The position numbers and the translations under genes were made by a program. A stretch of 64,000 nt of DNA from contig JAGFMI010000019.1 in NCBI GenBank assembly GCA_021030905.1, forward strand, positions 372,001-436,000, given 5' to 3'. The stretch is from Pyrenula massariospora (Eukaryota > Ascomycota > Eurotiomycetes > Pyrenulales > Pyrenulaceae). Every line of letters begins with the position of its first letter. Positions within the stretch are counted from its first letter, which is position 1. Below the pieces are notes generated by a model. It was not told the origin of the DNA. It worked only from the letters and a program-made list of their open reading frames with translations, and made no database searches. Shown here piece after piece: positions 45,001 to 55,183 of the stretch.

Positions 45001-45937
45001 AGACATCCCCCACCTTCAGCGCCCGAGACTGCTTTAACACCGTCGAAGCGAAGTCCCCATCTTCATGTCTAGAGCTCTTTGGTCGTTGTTTCTTTTTTGG
45101 CTCTTCGTCCGCAACTGGAGGAAGAGCTCGGTACGGTTCAGAATTCGCCTCTGCATCTCTGCGTCTTCTTGCAATGTCATCTAGAGCCTCCTTTCCAATG
45201 GTAATGGTTAGGACCATAGCAAGCGGCGCGATGTAGGTTGACATATATCCAATCCGAAGGAATGGAATCAATTGTGAGAGAGCCACGAGGAGGAAATAAA
45301 TGTTCAAGAAGAATGAGAATTCGTTGTATAGTGTTCGGGGTAGGAAGGACCACGGAGAATATTTAGCGTTAGAGACTACGTTCGCAGGATACTTCTTCCT
45401 CTGCCCTTGACGGACAAAAATTTCCCGAGATGACTTCCCACCACCAGCTTGAGCACCAAGTTGAACGTCATCCTCTTGAGGATCATGAGGAAGATGTAAT
45501 CTAGATTGCAAGATCGGCAGTTTCAGTCTGGAGCCCAGGCTGCCGAGGCTGTTCTCTTCAGGCTGCAGTCGATTGTATGTGGTAGATCGACCTATGTTAT
45601 GACGTTCTCTACTTCGATGACTATGCTTTCTGGGAACGTCTCCGCCAAGCTCGTCCTCGTCTTGTAGCAACCCTTCAAGGTCGTCCTGATCGGCTGTCTC
45701 AGAGAAGTCACCGTTGCCCCAGCGTTGGCCCGCTCGAGCTGCTCGAAGATTTTTGAGAGCAATCTTGGAAGTGTATCCAAATTTCGTCCCCGGCCTCTGC
45801 CTTCTGTTCCAAGATGATCCATGAGTCCCTGTTGCTGATGTTATCGGGTCCAGCTCTTGCAGGTCCAAGTCTTCTCCACCAGACTCTTCCTCATATTGAC
45901 CGACCTCGAGGTCATGATGCGAGCGTACTGGGGACAT
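42080..45937 (-). CDS. neo1: P4-type ATPase, Neo1/ATP9-type phospholipid flippase
   Basis: An unspliced frame of 1285 residues. P4-ATPases move aminophospholipids to the cytosolic leaflet; the Neo1 class works in Golgi and endosome membranes and needs no Cdc50 partner. The N-terminus is a long acidic/basic disordered tail (about 190 residues). SPWSFLPRTLYNEFSFFLNI begins the membrane domain, and TIGKEALDDIARRRRD the actuator linker. The P4 motif PISLRVNLDMGKS precedes the phosphorylation motif SDKTGTLTQNEMEL near residue 610. QASSPDEIAIVQYTE (nucleotide-binding region), KIWMLTGDKVETA and CIGDGGNDVSMIQAADVGIG follow, then the last TM helices. The low complexity of the acidic insert (SESHDSGETFIR) before the actuator is unremarkable. 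The gene is divergent from sec16. Confidence 0.95.
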   Translation of the reverse strand: MSPVRSHHDLEVGQYEEESGGEDLDLQELDPITSATGTHGSSWNRRQRPGTKFGYTSKIALKNLRAARAGQRWGNGDFSETADQDDLEGLLQDEDELGGDVPRKHSHRSRERHNIGRSTTYNRLQPEENSLGSLGSRLKLPILQSRLHLPHDPQEDDVQLGAQAGGGKSSREIFVRQGQRKKYPANVVSNAKYSPWSFLPRTLYNEFSFFLNIYFLLVALSQLIPFLRIGYMSTYIAPLAMVLTITIGKEALDDIARRRRDAEANSEPYRALPPVADEEPKKKQRPKSSRHEDGDFASTVLKQSRALKVGDVLVLKKNERFPADCVILQSRPNESSVMEASEYGTQGASDATEEVSGSGNADGDQSESHDSGETFIRTDQLDGETDWKLRLPSPLTQSLNPEDFSRLQISANAPSKMVNEFVGTIELRLPEHAAYDPHIDKLATNTAQSDSSTPEDTLPKMKSTPLTIDNTAWANTVLASNTTTYAVVIYTGSQTRSAMSTAPSRSKTGLLEHEINNLTKILCLLTLTLSIVLVALEGFEPTNKKKWYVAILIYLILFSTIIPISLRVNLDMGKSVYARFIEKDSGIPETVVRTSTIPEDLGRIEYLLSDKTGTLTQNEMELRKIHVGTVSYANDAMDEVASYIRQGFASAPANDALQPSVLVTPMSTHANQAPTGTATRTRREIGSRVRDLLLALALCHNVTPTTDEKDGERTVTYQASSPDEIAIVQYTENVGLRLVHRDRKSITLQSVATGRIVVRVHILDIFPFTSESKRMGVIVRFDTGDVISGTPNGQEDDVWFFQKGADTVMSAIVAANDWLDEETANMAREGLRTLVVGRKRLTDQHYKAFAAEYKEASLALQDRDAGMAAVVKKHLESDLELLGVTGVEDKLQTDVKPSLELLRNAGVKIWMLTGDKVETARCVAISAKLVARGQYIHTVAKLRQKSAAQDALDFLRNKTDSCLLVDGESLALMLSHFRAPFISLAVLLPAVVACRCSPTQKAEVANLIRQHTRKRICCIGDGGNDVSMIQAADVGIGIVGKEGRQASLAADFSVTQFCHLTKLLVWHGRNSYKRSAKLAQFIIHRGLIISVCQTMYSIAGHFDPKGLFVDWLLVGYATVYTMAPVFSLVLDRDVDEKLANLYPELYKELKTGQSLSYSTFFTWVLVSIYQGTVIQGLSQLLVGAVTGPRLISVSFTVLVLNELIMVAVSVTTWHPIMILCIVGTGAIYAGSVPFLGRYFDLAYVITWGWVWRVAAVAAISLVPVWGGKLIKRAWKPPSYRKVRGI

Positions 45938-46524
45938 GATTCGAGAAGAGTGCCCCGCGATATTGATAGAGTATTTATGGATGTTGACGATTCATGTATG
46001 ACCCTCATCGTGTGCTAGGCAGCAACTATGGTCTTCGAACAAAGACCGTAAGCCTTGCCGTTTATGCGGCTCTCGACGTGTTGAGCAGATATGATATTAT
46101 CAGCTTCTCGAATCGTTGAAATAATGTGTCTTTCATAGGATTTAGGCGTTGAAGTAGGCGTAGAAGATTTGCGATCTTGAAACGTCAGCTTCTTGAGCTG
46201 GTAGCCAAGTCGATTTATTGCGGCGAAAAGGCCACCGAGGCGGACCGGAGGCTTGGCAAGAAAGTGGACGGATCCAAGGCTGAATACAATTCTTCCTCGC
46301 GGCATTCAGTCCCAAATTTCAAGGGTCTAGGATTCCTTAGACCAGCGTTCACGACGCCGATTGACATCTTCATCAACATTATGTGAGAATCTACGGGATT
46401 TTCTTTATCGCCAGTTGTGAGCGTAAGTACCACGACCCATCAAGTCCGTCAAGCCTGCTGATGCAACTTCCCTGGTACTTATTCATGTTGGACATGTTTA
46501 CTCACATCTCCATAGATCTCACCC
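45938..46524. promoter_or_regulatory. Divergent promoter region between neo1 and sec16
   Basis: 587 bp separate the two start codons, so both 5' leaders and promoters lie here. Short frames on both strands (46015-46433) are shadows. No TATA box is clear. A small leader intron for sec16 cannot be excluded because CTCAC/AG-type sites occur near 46500. Confidence 0.5.
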
Positions 46525-49500
46525 ATGGAAGGCTCGCTAGTACAGAGCGAGGATGCCACTGCCGCTAAAACCCATCAACCCGGGTTTTGGCACCCAGCAA
46601 TGAGACCCGAAAACGATGACCAACTTTCTCAGGACAGCAACGTAAAGTTTCCGACAACCGAAGATACTGTCCAGCTCGCTCAGAGCTCTCCACTACTACT
46701 AGAGAAAGATTATGGGAGCAATGGATCAGTGACGATCGGAAATCTGGACTCTGCACAAAATGAAGACGCTCCCGCGAACACGCACTGGGTTCCCGAGAGT
46801 ACAGAATCTACAGAACAACGGTCCACGTCGAGGTCAAGGATTGAATATCCAGAAAGAGAAGTTGCTGATACAACATCCGACTTGCCAGCCACTGGCACTG
46901 AGCAGAGCGCGAAGCTGGCAGCCGGAGCTGAAGGAGTGAGAAATGCGTCTATTGAAGGCAATCTCTCTATAGAGAATGATGCTAGTTCCCACGATTTTCT
47001 ATCGGACATGAAGAGCTCTAATGAAAGCATGGCCGATCCATTCACGGGGATGAAAAGGCAAGAAACTGACCTTGGCCCGCTTCTAGGTGATGTGAACCGT
47101 ACCAGCACATTTCCCGATACTTCTCGAGGACCCGTTGCTCAGGAGGACACAACAAGAGCTTTGCCAGTATCTCAGGCCCAGAGTATCATACAAGCAACAG
47201 GCGCGGAAGATGATGCGATTCAAAATGACAGATTTGATGTTGAAATCAGCGAGCCATACTGGCTATCTGATGGGGTCGGAGATCACCAAGAAAGCGTCTC
47301 ATTCTTTAATGGAACTGCAAAAATCGAGGCCGAAAACTTTACCGAACTGAAATATGAAGAAGCACGCTTCGAAGAGGGAATTCCTTTGATGTCATCCGAA
47401 GCAAATACTTCAAAGTCCGAGTTGGAAGCGGACAGCCAAGCGCAAGACTTGAATAACATGTTTCATACTTCTACAGCCGAAGAAGACGAAGCGTTCTTCA
47501 GTCAAAGAAGTCTAGTACCACAAGAAAGCTCCGCCCTCCATGAAGAAGCGCCTCCTCTTGATCGTAAAACCACAGCGCAAGTGCTAGACCATCTTCGACC
47601 GGATCGCTCTGATCACTCAATCGTTCCAGAGATTTCCGACGTCGACTCCATCGATGGAATTGGCTTTTCCAATAATAGTACGGCCAACGCGAACTCAAAA
47701 TCTACTGACAATGATCTTTCTAGCCAATGGAAGGCGGCTTTGGATGACGAAGAGTTTCTTGTCGAAGATGCAGATGACCTATTGTCTGAGTCTGATTCAC
47801 GGTCCCAGTCTTCTTTTCTTGACGAGATTCATGCCACAGATCCAGGAGCTGCTCTGGACAATCTACCACAACAAACGCCGGCAGCAAAACCTGCGTCCAA
47901 CCCTTATACACCTCATCAACCTTCAACATCTGATCTGGCTCAAGGGATACCTGAAGCCACCTGGGGAAGCTTTGGCTCGCAAGCTAGTCCTAACCGGATT
48001 ACTTCAGGTCAAGCCTACGGCCAATCTGCGAGACCACAACTTGTGGAAAGAGCAGAAAGCTTCGTGGACCAAGCTAAAGGTGGTTACAAATCTCCTTATG
48101 ATCTGCCTATGGACCTTACAAAACCAAGAAAACGTGTCCAGATGTCAGCTCCGGTGCCGCCTCCAAATACCACGAAGCCTCCGCCTCCTCCAAGGAGCAG
48201 CAGTATTGTCTCAAATAACTCATCGATATCTGCTGGGCCGAGTCAATTTTCGCCTACACAAGCTAACTTCCCCGGTACACAGCGCCCTCAATCATCGAGC
48301 TCTAGCTTTGGTGTTGCAACACCAGGCATACAACAATCAAGCGTCAAGTCCAAGCCCAGTTCGTCGAGCTTCTTTGAAGAGCTACCTATGAGCGTACGGC
48401 CAAGGCCACCTAACGTCCAGGGGAGGTACCCGCCTCAGGCCAATCCATCACCGAGCTCTGGACTGCCAAATCCAAACTCTGCCCATCCACCTCAACGAAA
48501 CCTGGCGTCTCCGTCCTCAGCTTCAACTCCCGGCTCGTCTAGTGATCCCTACGGGCAATTTCAACTGCAAAGGCCAGAGCGGCTCGATCCATTTCCCTCT
48601 ACAGCAACTCAACCATCAACACAACCTCTCACTGCTCCCCGATATTCTCCCGCCCCTGCTGCTCTTAGTTCCCCGCCGAAACCTGCCTCAAACCAAAGAT
48701 ACTCACCGGCTCCAACTTCCACGTCAAATCCAGTACTTCCAAGAAATCGATATGCCTCCCAGCCCACAGGCACGTCGATGGCTCCATCTCCCTCTCATCC
48801 GTTTCAACCCCGTACGTCAAGTCCCTTGGCCCATCATGAACGCCCTCAACCACATGTATCACAGCCACCCTTGCCACCGAGCTTAAATCAGGCTTTTGTA
48901 CCTTCTCTACCGAATCACACTCTCCCAGCCAACCATCGCGCTTCTCCTGGGACAGCAACCTACACCGTTGCGGACCCTATTCCTGAAGACAAGGTGCTCA
49001 ACACAACTGAGAATATATTTGTTCCACCATTCAACCCTGCGCTTTCTCAACAACCCATTTCTGGATTATCACCGCAGGGACAATTACCTCAAGCTACTTC
49101 GATGCCTGTATCACACAGTTTTTCGCCTCCAAAGCGTTCGCAAACGTCGTCTCCAGGCCGTCGGGAAGTCAAGACCGCCGCAGCAACAACTATTGATTTC
49201 CAGCGACCTGCATCTGCTCATGGCCAAACTTCTCCAGTCAGAGCTACTCACGAATTTGCTGATCTCCCCTCGCGACCTTCTGTACGACAAAGAGGGGTTT
49301 CACAGTCTTTGAATTTTGTACCTCCAACTAATGGTCTCCAGTTCGATGAATTGCAGAGGTGGCGTGGGAGCCCAATCTTCCGATTTGGTTTTGGAGGCAC
49401 AGCTCTTACCTGCTTCCCCAAACATATCCCTAGGTACATGGCTGGACAAACTATTCCAATGATCAAGCCGAATTCAGGAGAGGTAAAATTACAGTCCACG

Positions 49501-52356
49501 AAATCTATTTTACCATTCATGGACCAACTGAGTAAGTTTCCCGGTCCACTTCGCTCGAAATCTAAGAAAAAGGAACTTTTGGGCTGGTTATCTGATCGAA
49601 TCATGGTTTTTGAGCAACAAAATGTACCAGCCTTGAGTATTCATCATATATTACCGGATCCTTCGAAGCGGCATGAGGAAAAGATAGTCTTGTGGAAACT
49701 AGTAAGGACGCTGGTCGAACATGACGGTGTATTTGAAGGGAAACCGGACGCGATGAAGGCAGTTGGGCCAATTATATGTCCTGAACTTCGGTCAGGTGAA
49801 GCTGTGACTGCTTCTAGCCCCCAACCTGTCAACCATCTATCAGGGATCTATCAACCGGCAGGATCTATGTCCCAGTCACGGCCTGTGAATATCTCCGCTC
49901 TGGAGACCGTTAGACAAAATCTGCTTCGCGGTGAAAGGGAGAAGGCTGTCTGGGTTGCTGTGGATGGCGGTCTTTGGGCCCACGCAATGCTTCTGGCTTC
50001 GACTCTTGACAGAACTATTTGGAAGCAAGTGGCCCAGGAGTTCGTACGCCAGGAGGTGAAAACAGCTGGACAGAACACAGAATCACTCTCAGCTCTTTAC
50101 GAGGTGTTGGCAGGGAATCTCGACGAGAGTGTCGATGAACTCGTCCCGCCTTCAGCTCGCGCAGGCTTGCAGATGGTCAGCAAAGTTTCGAGCTCTGGGC
50201 CTGTTAGGAACGCTCTCGAGGGTTTAGATCGATGGCGTGAGACGCTTGCACTCATTCTCAACAACCGGAGCCAAGACGACTATCAAAGCCTTGCAGCTCT
50301 AGGTCGATTGCTCGCCAGCTATGGACGAATTGAAGCGGCACATTGCTGCTTCTTGTTCGCGCGGTCACCTCTTTGGCCAGGTCTCTTCGGGGCAAGTGAC
50401 GATCCTCAAACAAGCATTGTACTCCTAGGAGCAGATCACCGTCAGCCTGGTGTTGACATTTCACTAGACGAAGATGCGATCTTGCTGACCGAGTCATATG
50501 AGTTTGCCACTTCTCTGCTGGCTACGAATGTGAATACCTCTGCTTTGATGCCGCATCTGCAAGCTTTCAAACTTCACCACGCAATGGTCCTTGCAGAAAA
50601 TGGCTTTAGAACAGAGGCACAGCAATATTGTGACGTGATTGCTGGAACGATGAAATCGTCGACCAAAGTTTCACCTTACCATCATCCTCATTTTATTACC
50701 CAATTAGATGACCTGACACGACGCCTCCAACAAGCGCCGATTGATGGCTCATCGTCTTGGATCTCTAAACCAAGCATGGAAAAAGTGTCGGGGTCCATGT
50801 GGAGCAAATTTAGTAACTTTGTCGCAGGCGACGATAGTGACGCTGCTTCGACTGGTTCTGGCAAAGAAGCAAATGGAGAGCTGGGTCCCTTTGCGAAAAT
50901 GGCTGGCACCCCAACTATCAGTCGTGCGCCGTCAGTATCTGATCTATACGGTAGCCATCCAGCTCCACCACCTATCATCCCTGCTACAGGTGCAGCATCG
51001 CGTTACGCGCCAACTAGCCAGTACACTCCGCAAAGTCAATTACCTGCTCGGTCTTCATTTGATTCGCAAGGGGGCAGGACGTCATTGGATAGCCAAAGAT
51101 CACATTCTTTCCAGAATGGGTTCGAAAAATCTCCTTTACATGACTCGGGTTCTTTCGGTCAGCAGTATGTACAAGGTGCACAGGGTGCATCCAGCCCTTA
51201 CCATCCTGTTTCGGCTACCTCTCGATACCAATCTACACCTCCTCAATCTTCTTATGCGCCCGGCCCGCAAGCAGATGCCCAGCACTATTCTCCTTTTCAG
51301 CCTGAGACTTACGTCCCTACTCCACCACCAGACCAGTTGCAGGCCGAAGCCCGCCACTCTCCTGCTCAGCCAATACTGCCAAAGCAAACAGACATTCCTC
51401 CGTCCACCGATCAGGAAAGGCCGTCTTTTGGTGGCTTTGACCCAACCCCACCCAGCCAATTGTCTCCTAACCGTGGAGAAGAGTCACAACCAAGTTCAGA
51501 GGGCAGCTACTTTCCAGAGTCATCGAACTACGGGTATGAGCCTCCTAGTACATATACCCCTTATGTACCGGAACCAAACTCTCCAGAGTCTCCAGCGCGT
51601 TTGAAGGCCAGCAACAGTGAAGCCTTGCCATCTAAACCCACTGAAGATACCCAACTGGAAGCTCGCAAGCGCCGCGACCGCGAAGCAGAAGAAAATTTCC
51701 GCCGTATTGCTGAGCAAGAAGCCGAGCGTGACAAGAAAAAGGTCGAGGGACCAGGTGAGAAGACTCTTCGCCCGCGAGCCTCCTGGTTTGGATCTCTCAT
51801 GTCGTTTGGCAAATCCTCCACAGACTTGACTCAAGACAACGCTGCTGGTGGGAAGGTCATCCGTGCGAAGCTTGGCGAGGAGAGTTCCTTCTACTACGAC
51901 CCCGACCTTAAGAAGTGGGTTAACCGCAAAGACCCGAATAGCGCAACCGCCAGTGCCAGAGCAACGCCTCCACCACCCCGAGCCCCCAGCGCGACGGCCA
52001 ACCGCAGCGTCTCGAGCCCGCCGACTAGCGGTCTTGCGAGTAGTACTTCAGCAATGCCTCCCCCTCCTCTTCCCTCGGTGGCTGCTGTCGGCCCAATGTC
52101 CCACACCGCAAGTCCTGTTGCCAATCCTGCCACGCCGATGAGTGGAACACCACCTACTACGGGCTCTGCGTCTCCAGCCCCTGGGTCCGCTAGCTTAGCT
52201 GCTCCGCCGCCGAGCAGGCCCGTGAGTGCGATGAGCAGTGCGAATAATATTGACGATCTGCTGGGGGGGCCGCCGATAGGGAGGAAAGCCGGCTCAGGGG
52301 GAACGGCGAAGGCAAAGAAGAAGGGAAGAGGGTATGTGGATGTCATGGCGAAGTGA
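46525..52356 (+). CDS. sec16: COPII coat assembly scaffold Sec16
   Basis: An unspliced frame of 1943 residues. Sec16 organises ER exit sites and binds Sec13, Sec23, Sec24 and Sar1. The start MEGSLVQSEDATAAKTHQ is followed by PGFWHPAMRPENDD, a W-H-P motif typical of fungal Sec16 N-termini. Residues about 1-900 are acidic and then Pro/Ser/Gln-rich disorder. The central conserved domain begins near residue 940 (LQRWRGSPIFRFGFGGTALT then CFPKHIPRYMAGQ) and passes to the helical ACE1/Sec13-binding region at about 1120-1430 (ALETVRQNLLRGEREKAVWV, LWAHAMLLASTLD, and LAENGFRTEAQQYCDVI). The C-terminal about 500 residues are again Pro-rich, with a charged coiled-coil stretch (RKRRDREAEENFRRIAEQEA), SWFGSLMSFGK, and LGEESSFYYDPDLKKWVNRK near the end. 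The last residues (RGYVDVMAK) also match the family. Confidence 0.95.
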   Translation: MEGSLVQSEDATAAKTHQPGFWHPAMRPENDDQLSQDSNVKFPTTEDTVQLAQSSPLLLEKDYGSNGSVTIGNLDSAQNEDAPANTHWVPESTESTEQRSTSRSRIEYPEREVADTTSDLPATGTEQSAKLAAGAEGVRNASIEGNLSIENDASSHDFLSDMKSSNESMADPFTGMKRQETDLGPLLGDVNRTSTFPDTSRGPVAQEDTTRALPVSQAQSIIQATGAEDDAIQNDRFDVEISEPYWLSDGVGDHQESVSFFNGTAKIEAENFTELKYEEARFEEGIPLMSSEANTSKSELEADSQAQDLNNMFHTSTAEEDEAFFSQRSLVPQESSALHEEAPPLDRKTTAQVLDHLRPDRSDHSIVPEISDVDSIDGIGFSNNSTANANSKSTDNDLSSQWKAALDDEEFLVEDADDLLSESDSRSQSSFLDEIHATDPGAALDNLPQQTPAAKPASNPYTPHQPSTSDLAQGIPEATWGSFGSQASPNRITSGQAYGQSARPQLVERAESFVDQAKGGYKSPYDLPMDLTKPRKRVQMSAPVPPPNTTKPPPPPRSSSIVSNNSSISAGPSQFSPTQANFPGTQRPQSSSSSFGVATPGIQQSSVKSKPSSSSFFEELPMSVRPRPPNVQGRYPPQANPSPSSGLPNPNSAHPPQRNLASPSSASTPGSSSDPYGQFQLQRPERLDPFPSTATQPSTQPLTAPRYSPAPAALSSPPKPASNQRYSPAPTSTSNPVLPRNRYASQPTGTSMAPSPSHPFQPRTSSPLAHHERPQPHVSQPPLPPSLNQAFVPSLPNHTLPANHRASPGTATYTVADPIPEDKVLNTTENIFVPPFNPALSQQPISGLSPQGQLPQATSMPVSHSFSPPKRSQTSSPGRREVKTAAATTIDFQRPASAHGQTSPVRATHEFADLPSRPSVRQRGVSQSLNFVPPTNGLQFDELQRWRGSPIFRFGFGGTALTCFPKHIPRYMAGQTIPMIKPNSGEVKLQSTKSILPFMDQLSKFPGPLRSKSKKKELLGWLSDRIMVFEQQNVPALSIHHILPDPSKRHEEKIVLWKLVRTLVEHDGVFEGKPDAMKAVGPIICPELRSGEAVTASSPQPVNHLSGIYQPAGSMSQSRPVNISALETVRQNLLRGEREKAVWVAVDGGLWAHAMLLASTLDRTIWKQVAQEFVRQEVKTAGQNTESLSALYEVLAGNLDESVDELVPPSARAGLQMVSKVSSSGPVRNALEGLDRWRETLALILNNRSQDDYQSLAALGRLLASYGRIEAAHCCFLFARSPLWPGLFGASDDPQTSIVLLGADHRQPGVDISLDEDAILLTESYEFATSLLATNVNTSALMPHLQAFKLHHAMVLAENGFRTEAQQYCDVIAGTMKSSTKVSPYHHPHFITQLDDLTRRLQQAPIDGSSSWISKPSMEKVSGSMWSKFSNFVAGDDSDAASTGSGKEANGELGPFAKMAGTPTISRAPSVSDLYGSHPAPPPIIPATGAASRYAPTSQYTPQSQLPARSSFDSQGGRTSLDSQRSHSFQNGFEKSPLHDSGSFGQQYVQGAQGASSPYHPVSATSRYQSTPPQSSYAPGPQADAQHYSPFQPETYVPTPPPDQLQAEARHSPAQPILPKQTDIPPSTDQERPSFGGFDPTPPSQLSPNRGEESQPSSEGSYFPESSNYGYEPPSTYTPYVPEPNSPESPARLKASNSEALPSKPTEDTQLEARKRRDREAEENFRRIAEQEAERDKKKVEGPGEKTLRPRASWFGSLMSFGKSSTDLTQDNAAGGKVIRAKLGEESSFYYDPDLKKWVNRKDPNSATASARATPPPPRAPSATANRSVSSPPTSGLASSTSAMPPPPLPSVAAVGPMSHTASPVANPATPMSGTPPTTGSASPAPGSASLAAPPPSRPVSAMSSANNIDDLLGGPPIGRKAGSGGTAKAKKKGRGYVDVMAK

Positions 52357-53253
52357 TATGCGTAGTTTTATTGGTTTGTGCTTAGGCGATTGGGCTGTAT
52401 ATAAATACGCTGACAATGCATGGGGAGAGGATCTCTACGTTGTCACTTGTCTGCATGGAAATTTTGGAGGTGATTGATTTTCTCTTGTATGTATACGGCA
52501 ACTTGAAAGAGCCGGCATTTGGTCACCACAGAAGATATTGTAATACATTTCAGATTGTTACTTTGATTCAGAAGAGTGATTCACTGTACTGTTCTCATTG
52601 TGACGACAAAGTGTAGACTTTTTGTCTCTAAGTCAAACATGCAAGCGCATTTAAAATATATTTACCTAGACAAAGCCTTCTGGGGTCAAATGGGACTTCC
52701 CCACTAAGAAAAAATTGAGAGTAAGGTACAAAACTTCCAAACCGCCCTTGGTAGTGGACAGGCCTAAGTGTGTTATGTCTTGGGTGGTCAGTACCACGAA
52801 ACCATTTCTCTGCTATTCCTATAGAGATTTAAATGCCGTTCTCTTCTTCTAATAGCTGAATTCGTATGAGATGTTCCCGGGACAGGGTAGATGCTAACGG
52901 GCGTAAACGTCGAGGCAGAATCTCCATCTGGGCCTCGGCAATGGCAGTCTTGGCGCGGAATCTTGAGGCATCTAGTTCCCGAATGAAATGCAGTCACATG
53001 CGTGTCTTCTTATGGGTCTTCAGCTGCATTTGATTCGGGCCCTTTAACCTCCATGGCAGGGGATGTAAACAGAGCTCGGGGTCTCCGATAATCGATTATC
53101 TGATCCATGCATGGCTATCTTTTATAGCTCCTGTTTAATTCGATTTTTCTTTGGAGTCTTTAACACAAAGCTTTCTCTTTCCCTTTCCCTTCTCTACTAC
53201 TGAGTCCACGTTCCTGCGTCCTGCTTCGGGGGACTCAGGACCTCGAACGCATC
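52357..53253. other. Intergenic region between sec16 and the MDR oxidoreductase gene
   Basis: About 0.9 kb. No supported gene. The right end should hold the promoter of the oxidoreductase; pyrimidine-rich sequence (53160-53200) lies just before its start. Confidence 0.5.
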
Positions 53254-54723
53254 ATGTCCGCTCCGAGAACATACCAATCCGTCCACCTTGCCAAACGCCC
53301 TACAGCTGAAATCGTCCCTGGAGAGACGTTTAAGATTCAGAACAATCCTGTACCGGATGCTGAGTCGCTGAAAGATGGCGAAGTGCTGGTTGAGATACAA
53401 TACCTCAGCCTTGACCCGGCGATGAGAGGGTGGCTAAATGGTGAGCTGAATAGAACTTCGTTTATCTATTTAAAGATCTCGAATTTTGCTTTCAAGAAGA
53501 TCCTAAACACGACGAAGAAAATTGCGTTATTGCGTGGCTACCTGTCATTCTTCTTCCCCATCTATGCTATGAACCTTTGTCCTAGCCTCCCCTTCCGTGT
53601 CCAGAAACATGTAATATAAACTATCACGTCTATCAATCTGTCTATCTAACCTCTCAAACACCACACTTTTTCTCGCTCCTCATCCCCTATCCCACCTCTC
53701 TCTCCACCCTCTGCCCACCCCTTCTAACCCCCTTGAACAGACGCACGATCCTACATGCCTCCAGTCCAGATCAACGAAACAATGCGCGGCCTCACCCTCG
53801 GCCGCATCCTCGCCTCCAAATCCCCCTCCCTCCCCCCAGGCACGCAAGTCACCACCGAGCGCGCCGGCTGGACCGAACTCGCCGTCCTCCCCGCCAAGCA
53901 CGTCCAAGCCCTCGACCTCCCCCCAGGCGCCCGCCCGCTCGACGCCCTCAGCGTCCTCGGTACGCCTCTCCCTCCCTCCCCACACCCCCCTCTGCTAACC
54001 CCAAGACCCACACTAACGCCTGCATACACACACACAGGCCTCACCGGCCTAACCGCCTACATCGGCCTCACCAAAATCGCCCACCTCTCCCCATCCCCAT
54101 CCCCATCCTCCCCTCCTCTCGTCGTCATCTCCGGCGCCGCCGGCGCCACCGGCTCCACCGCCGGCCAGATCGCCAAATCCTACGGCGCAACCGTGCTCGG
54201 CCTCTGCGGCTCCGACGCCAAATGCGCATACCTCACCTCCACCCTGCACTTCGACGCCGCGCTCAACTACAAATCCCCGCACTTCGAGTCCGATTTCCGC
54301 GCCCACACGAAGCGGGGGATCAATATATTTTTCGACAACGTGGGCGGCGCCCAGCTCACGCTGGCCCTGACCCGCATGGCCCCACATTCTGTCGCCGTCC
54401 TGTGCGGGGCTATATCCCAATACAACGCGCCCACGCCCTCTACGACGCCGAGCGGTAAGACGCTGGACGCCGCGCTGGTGGGCGCGATCGGGAAGCGGAT
54501 TAGGTTGGAGGGGTTTATTGTGTTTGACTACAGAGAGGAGTATGCGGAGGCGAGGAGGGAGTTGGTGAGGTTGGGGGTGCGGGGGAGGGAGACGGTTGTC
54601 AGGGGGGGACTGGGGAAGGCGGAGGGGGCGCTGTGTGGGTTGTATCGGGGGGAGAATGTGGGGAAGATGGTTGTTGAGGTTAAGGCGGGAAGGGAGGGGG
54701 AGGGGGGGAGGGCGAGGCTGTGA
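53254..54723 (+). CDS. MDR-family NADP-dependent oxidoreductase (alkenal/quinone reductase-like)
   Basis: Three exons, 53254-53440, 53741-53959 and 54038-54723, give 363 residues. Intron 1 is unusually long for the window (300 nt, GTGAGC to ACAG), and intron 2 is 78 nt and in frame. The product resembles the PTGR / leukotriene B4 12-hydroxydehydrogenase branch, which lacks zinc. The N-terminal GroES-like barrel shows LVEIQYLSLDPAMRGWLN, then RSYMPPVQINETMRGLTLGR. The Rossmann domain has LTGLTAYIGLTKIA and the NADP-binding VISGAAGATGSTAGQIAKSY, followed by RGINIFFDNVGG and LEGFIVFDYREEY. It probably reduces alpha,beta-unsaturated carbonyls or quinones, with substrate unknown. The coding strand is extremely C-rich at 53760-54300 and G-rich after 54430, ending in a low-complexity Gly/Arg-rich tail. 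Confidence 0.92.
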
Positions 54724-55183
54724 GGGTGAAGGGGGAGGGGTTGGGGGGAGGGGAGTGGATATATGTGGATGGAGCTGGGAATTGGGTGAAGGTGCTCGAG
54801 GGGAAATGAAGGTGGTTTGGCTGAAAAGGGGAGAAAAACATCAATTTATTCAGGAAAGCAGAGCGGGTCTGAAAGGATCTGGCATGTACGTAGGACACGA
54901 AATATATCTCAGTCTGCAAATCAGGAGACAATGGGGTAGGATGGATGGAATGAATTCGTTTATGGATGAAGAATGCATGCTCCCTGTAATGCTAGCGCCA
55001 TACAGTATACTTCTGTACACGACCCTACATCCAGCCGAACAAAAAAGTCCTAATGACTGCGCTATGCTACGCCAACGCTATGCCCGAAAAATCCAAGTGC
55101 AATTTGAGAGGGCATCTTTGCTCTCCGCTATCCGACAACGCATAACGGCACAGTTCAACGTCGTTCATCTCTTCAACGGCATT
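54724..55183. other. Convergent intergenic region
   Basis: 460 bp between the oxidoreductase and GAS2-protein 3' ends. G-rich at the left, continuing the skew of the oxidoreductase 3' end. No gene. Confidence 0.5.

Noticed and set aside
53733-54458. 241-codon Arg/Pro-rich frame over the oxidoreductase
   Set aside because: A frame shadow of C-rich exons whose correct frame contains the Rossmann and GroES motifs.
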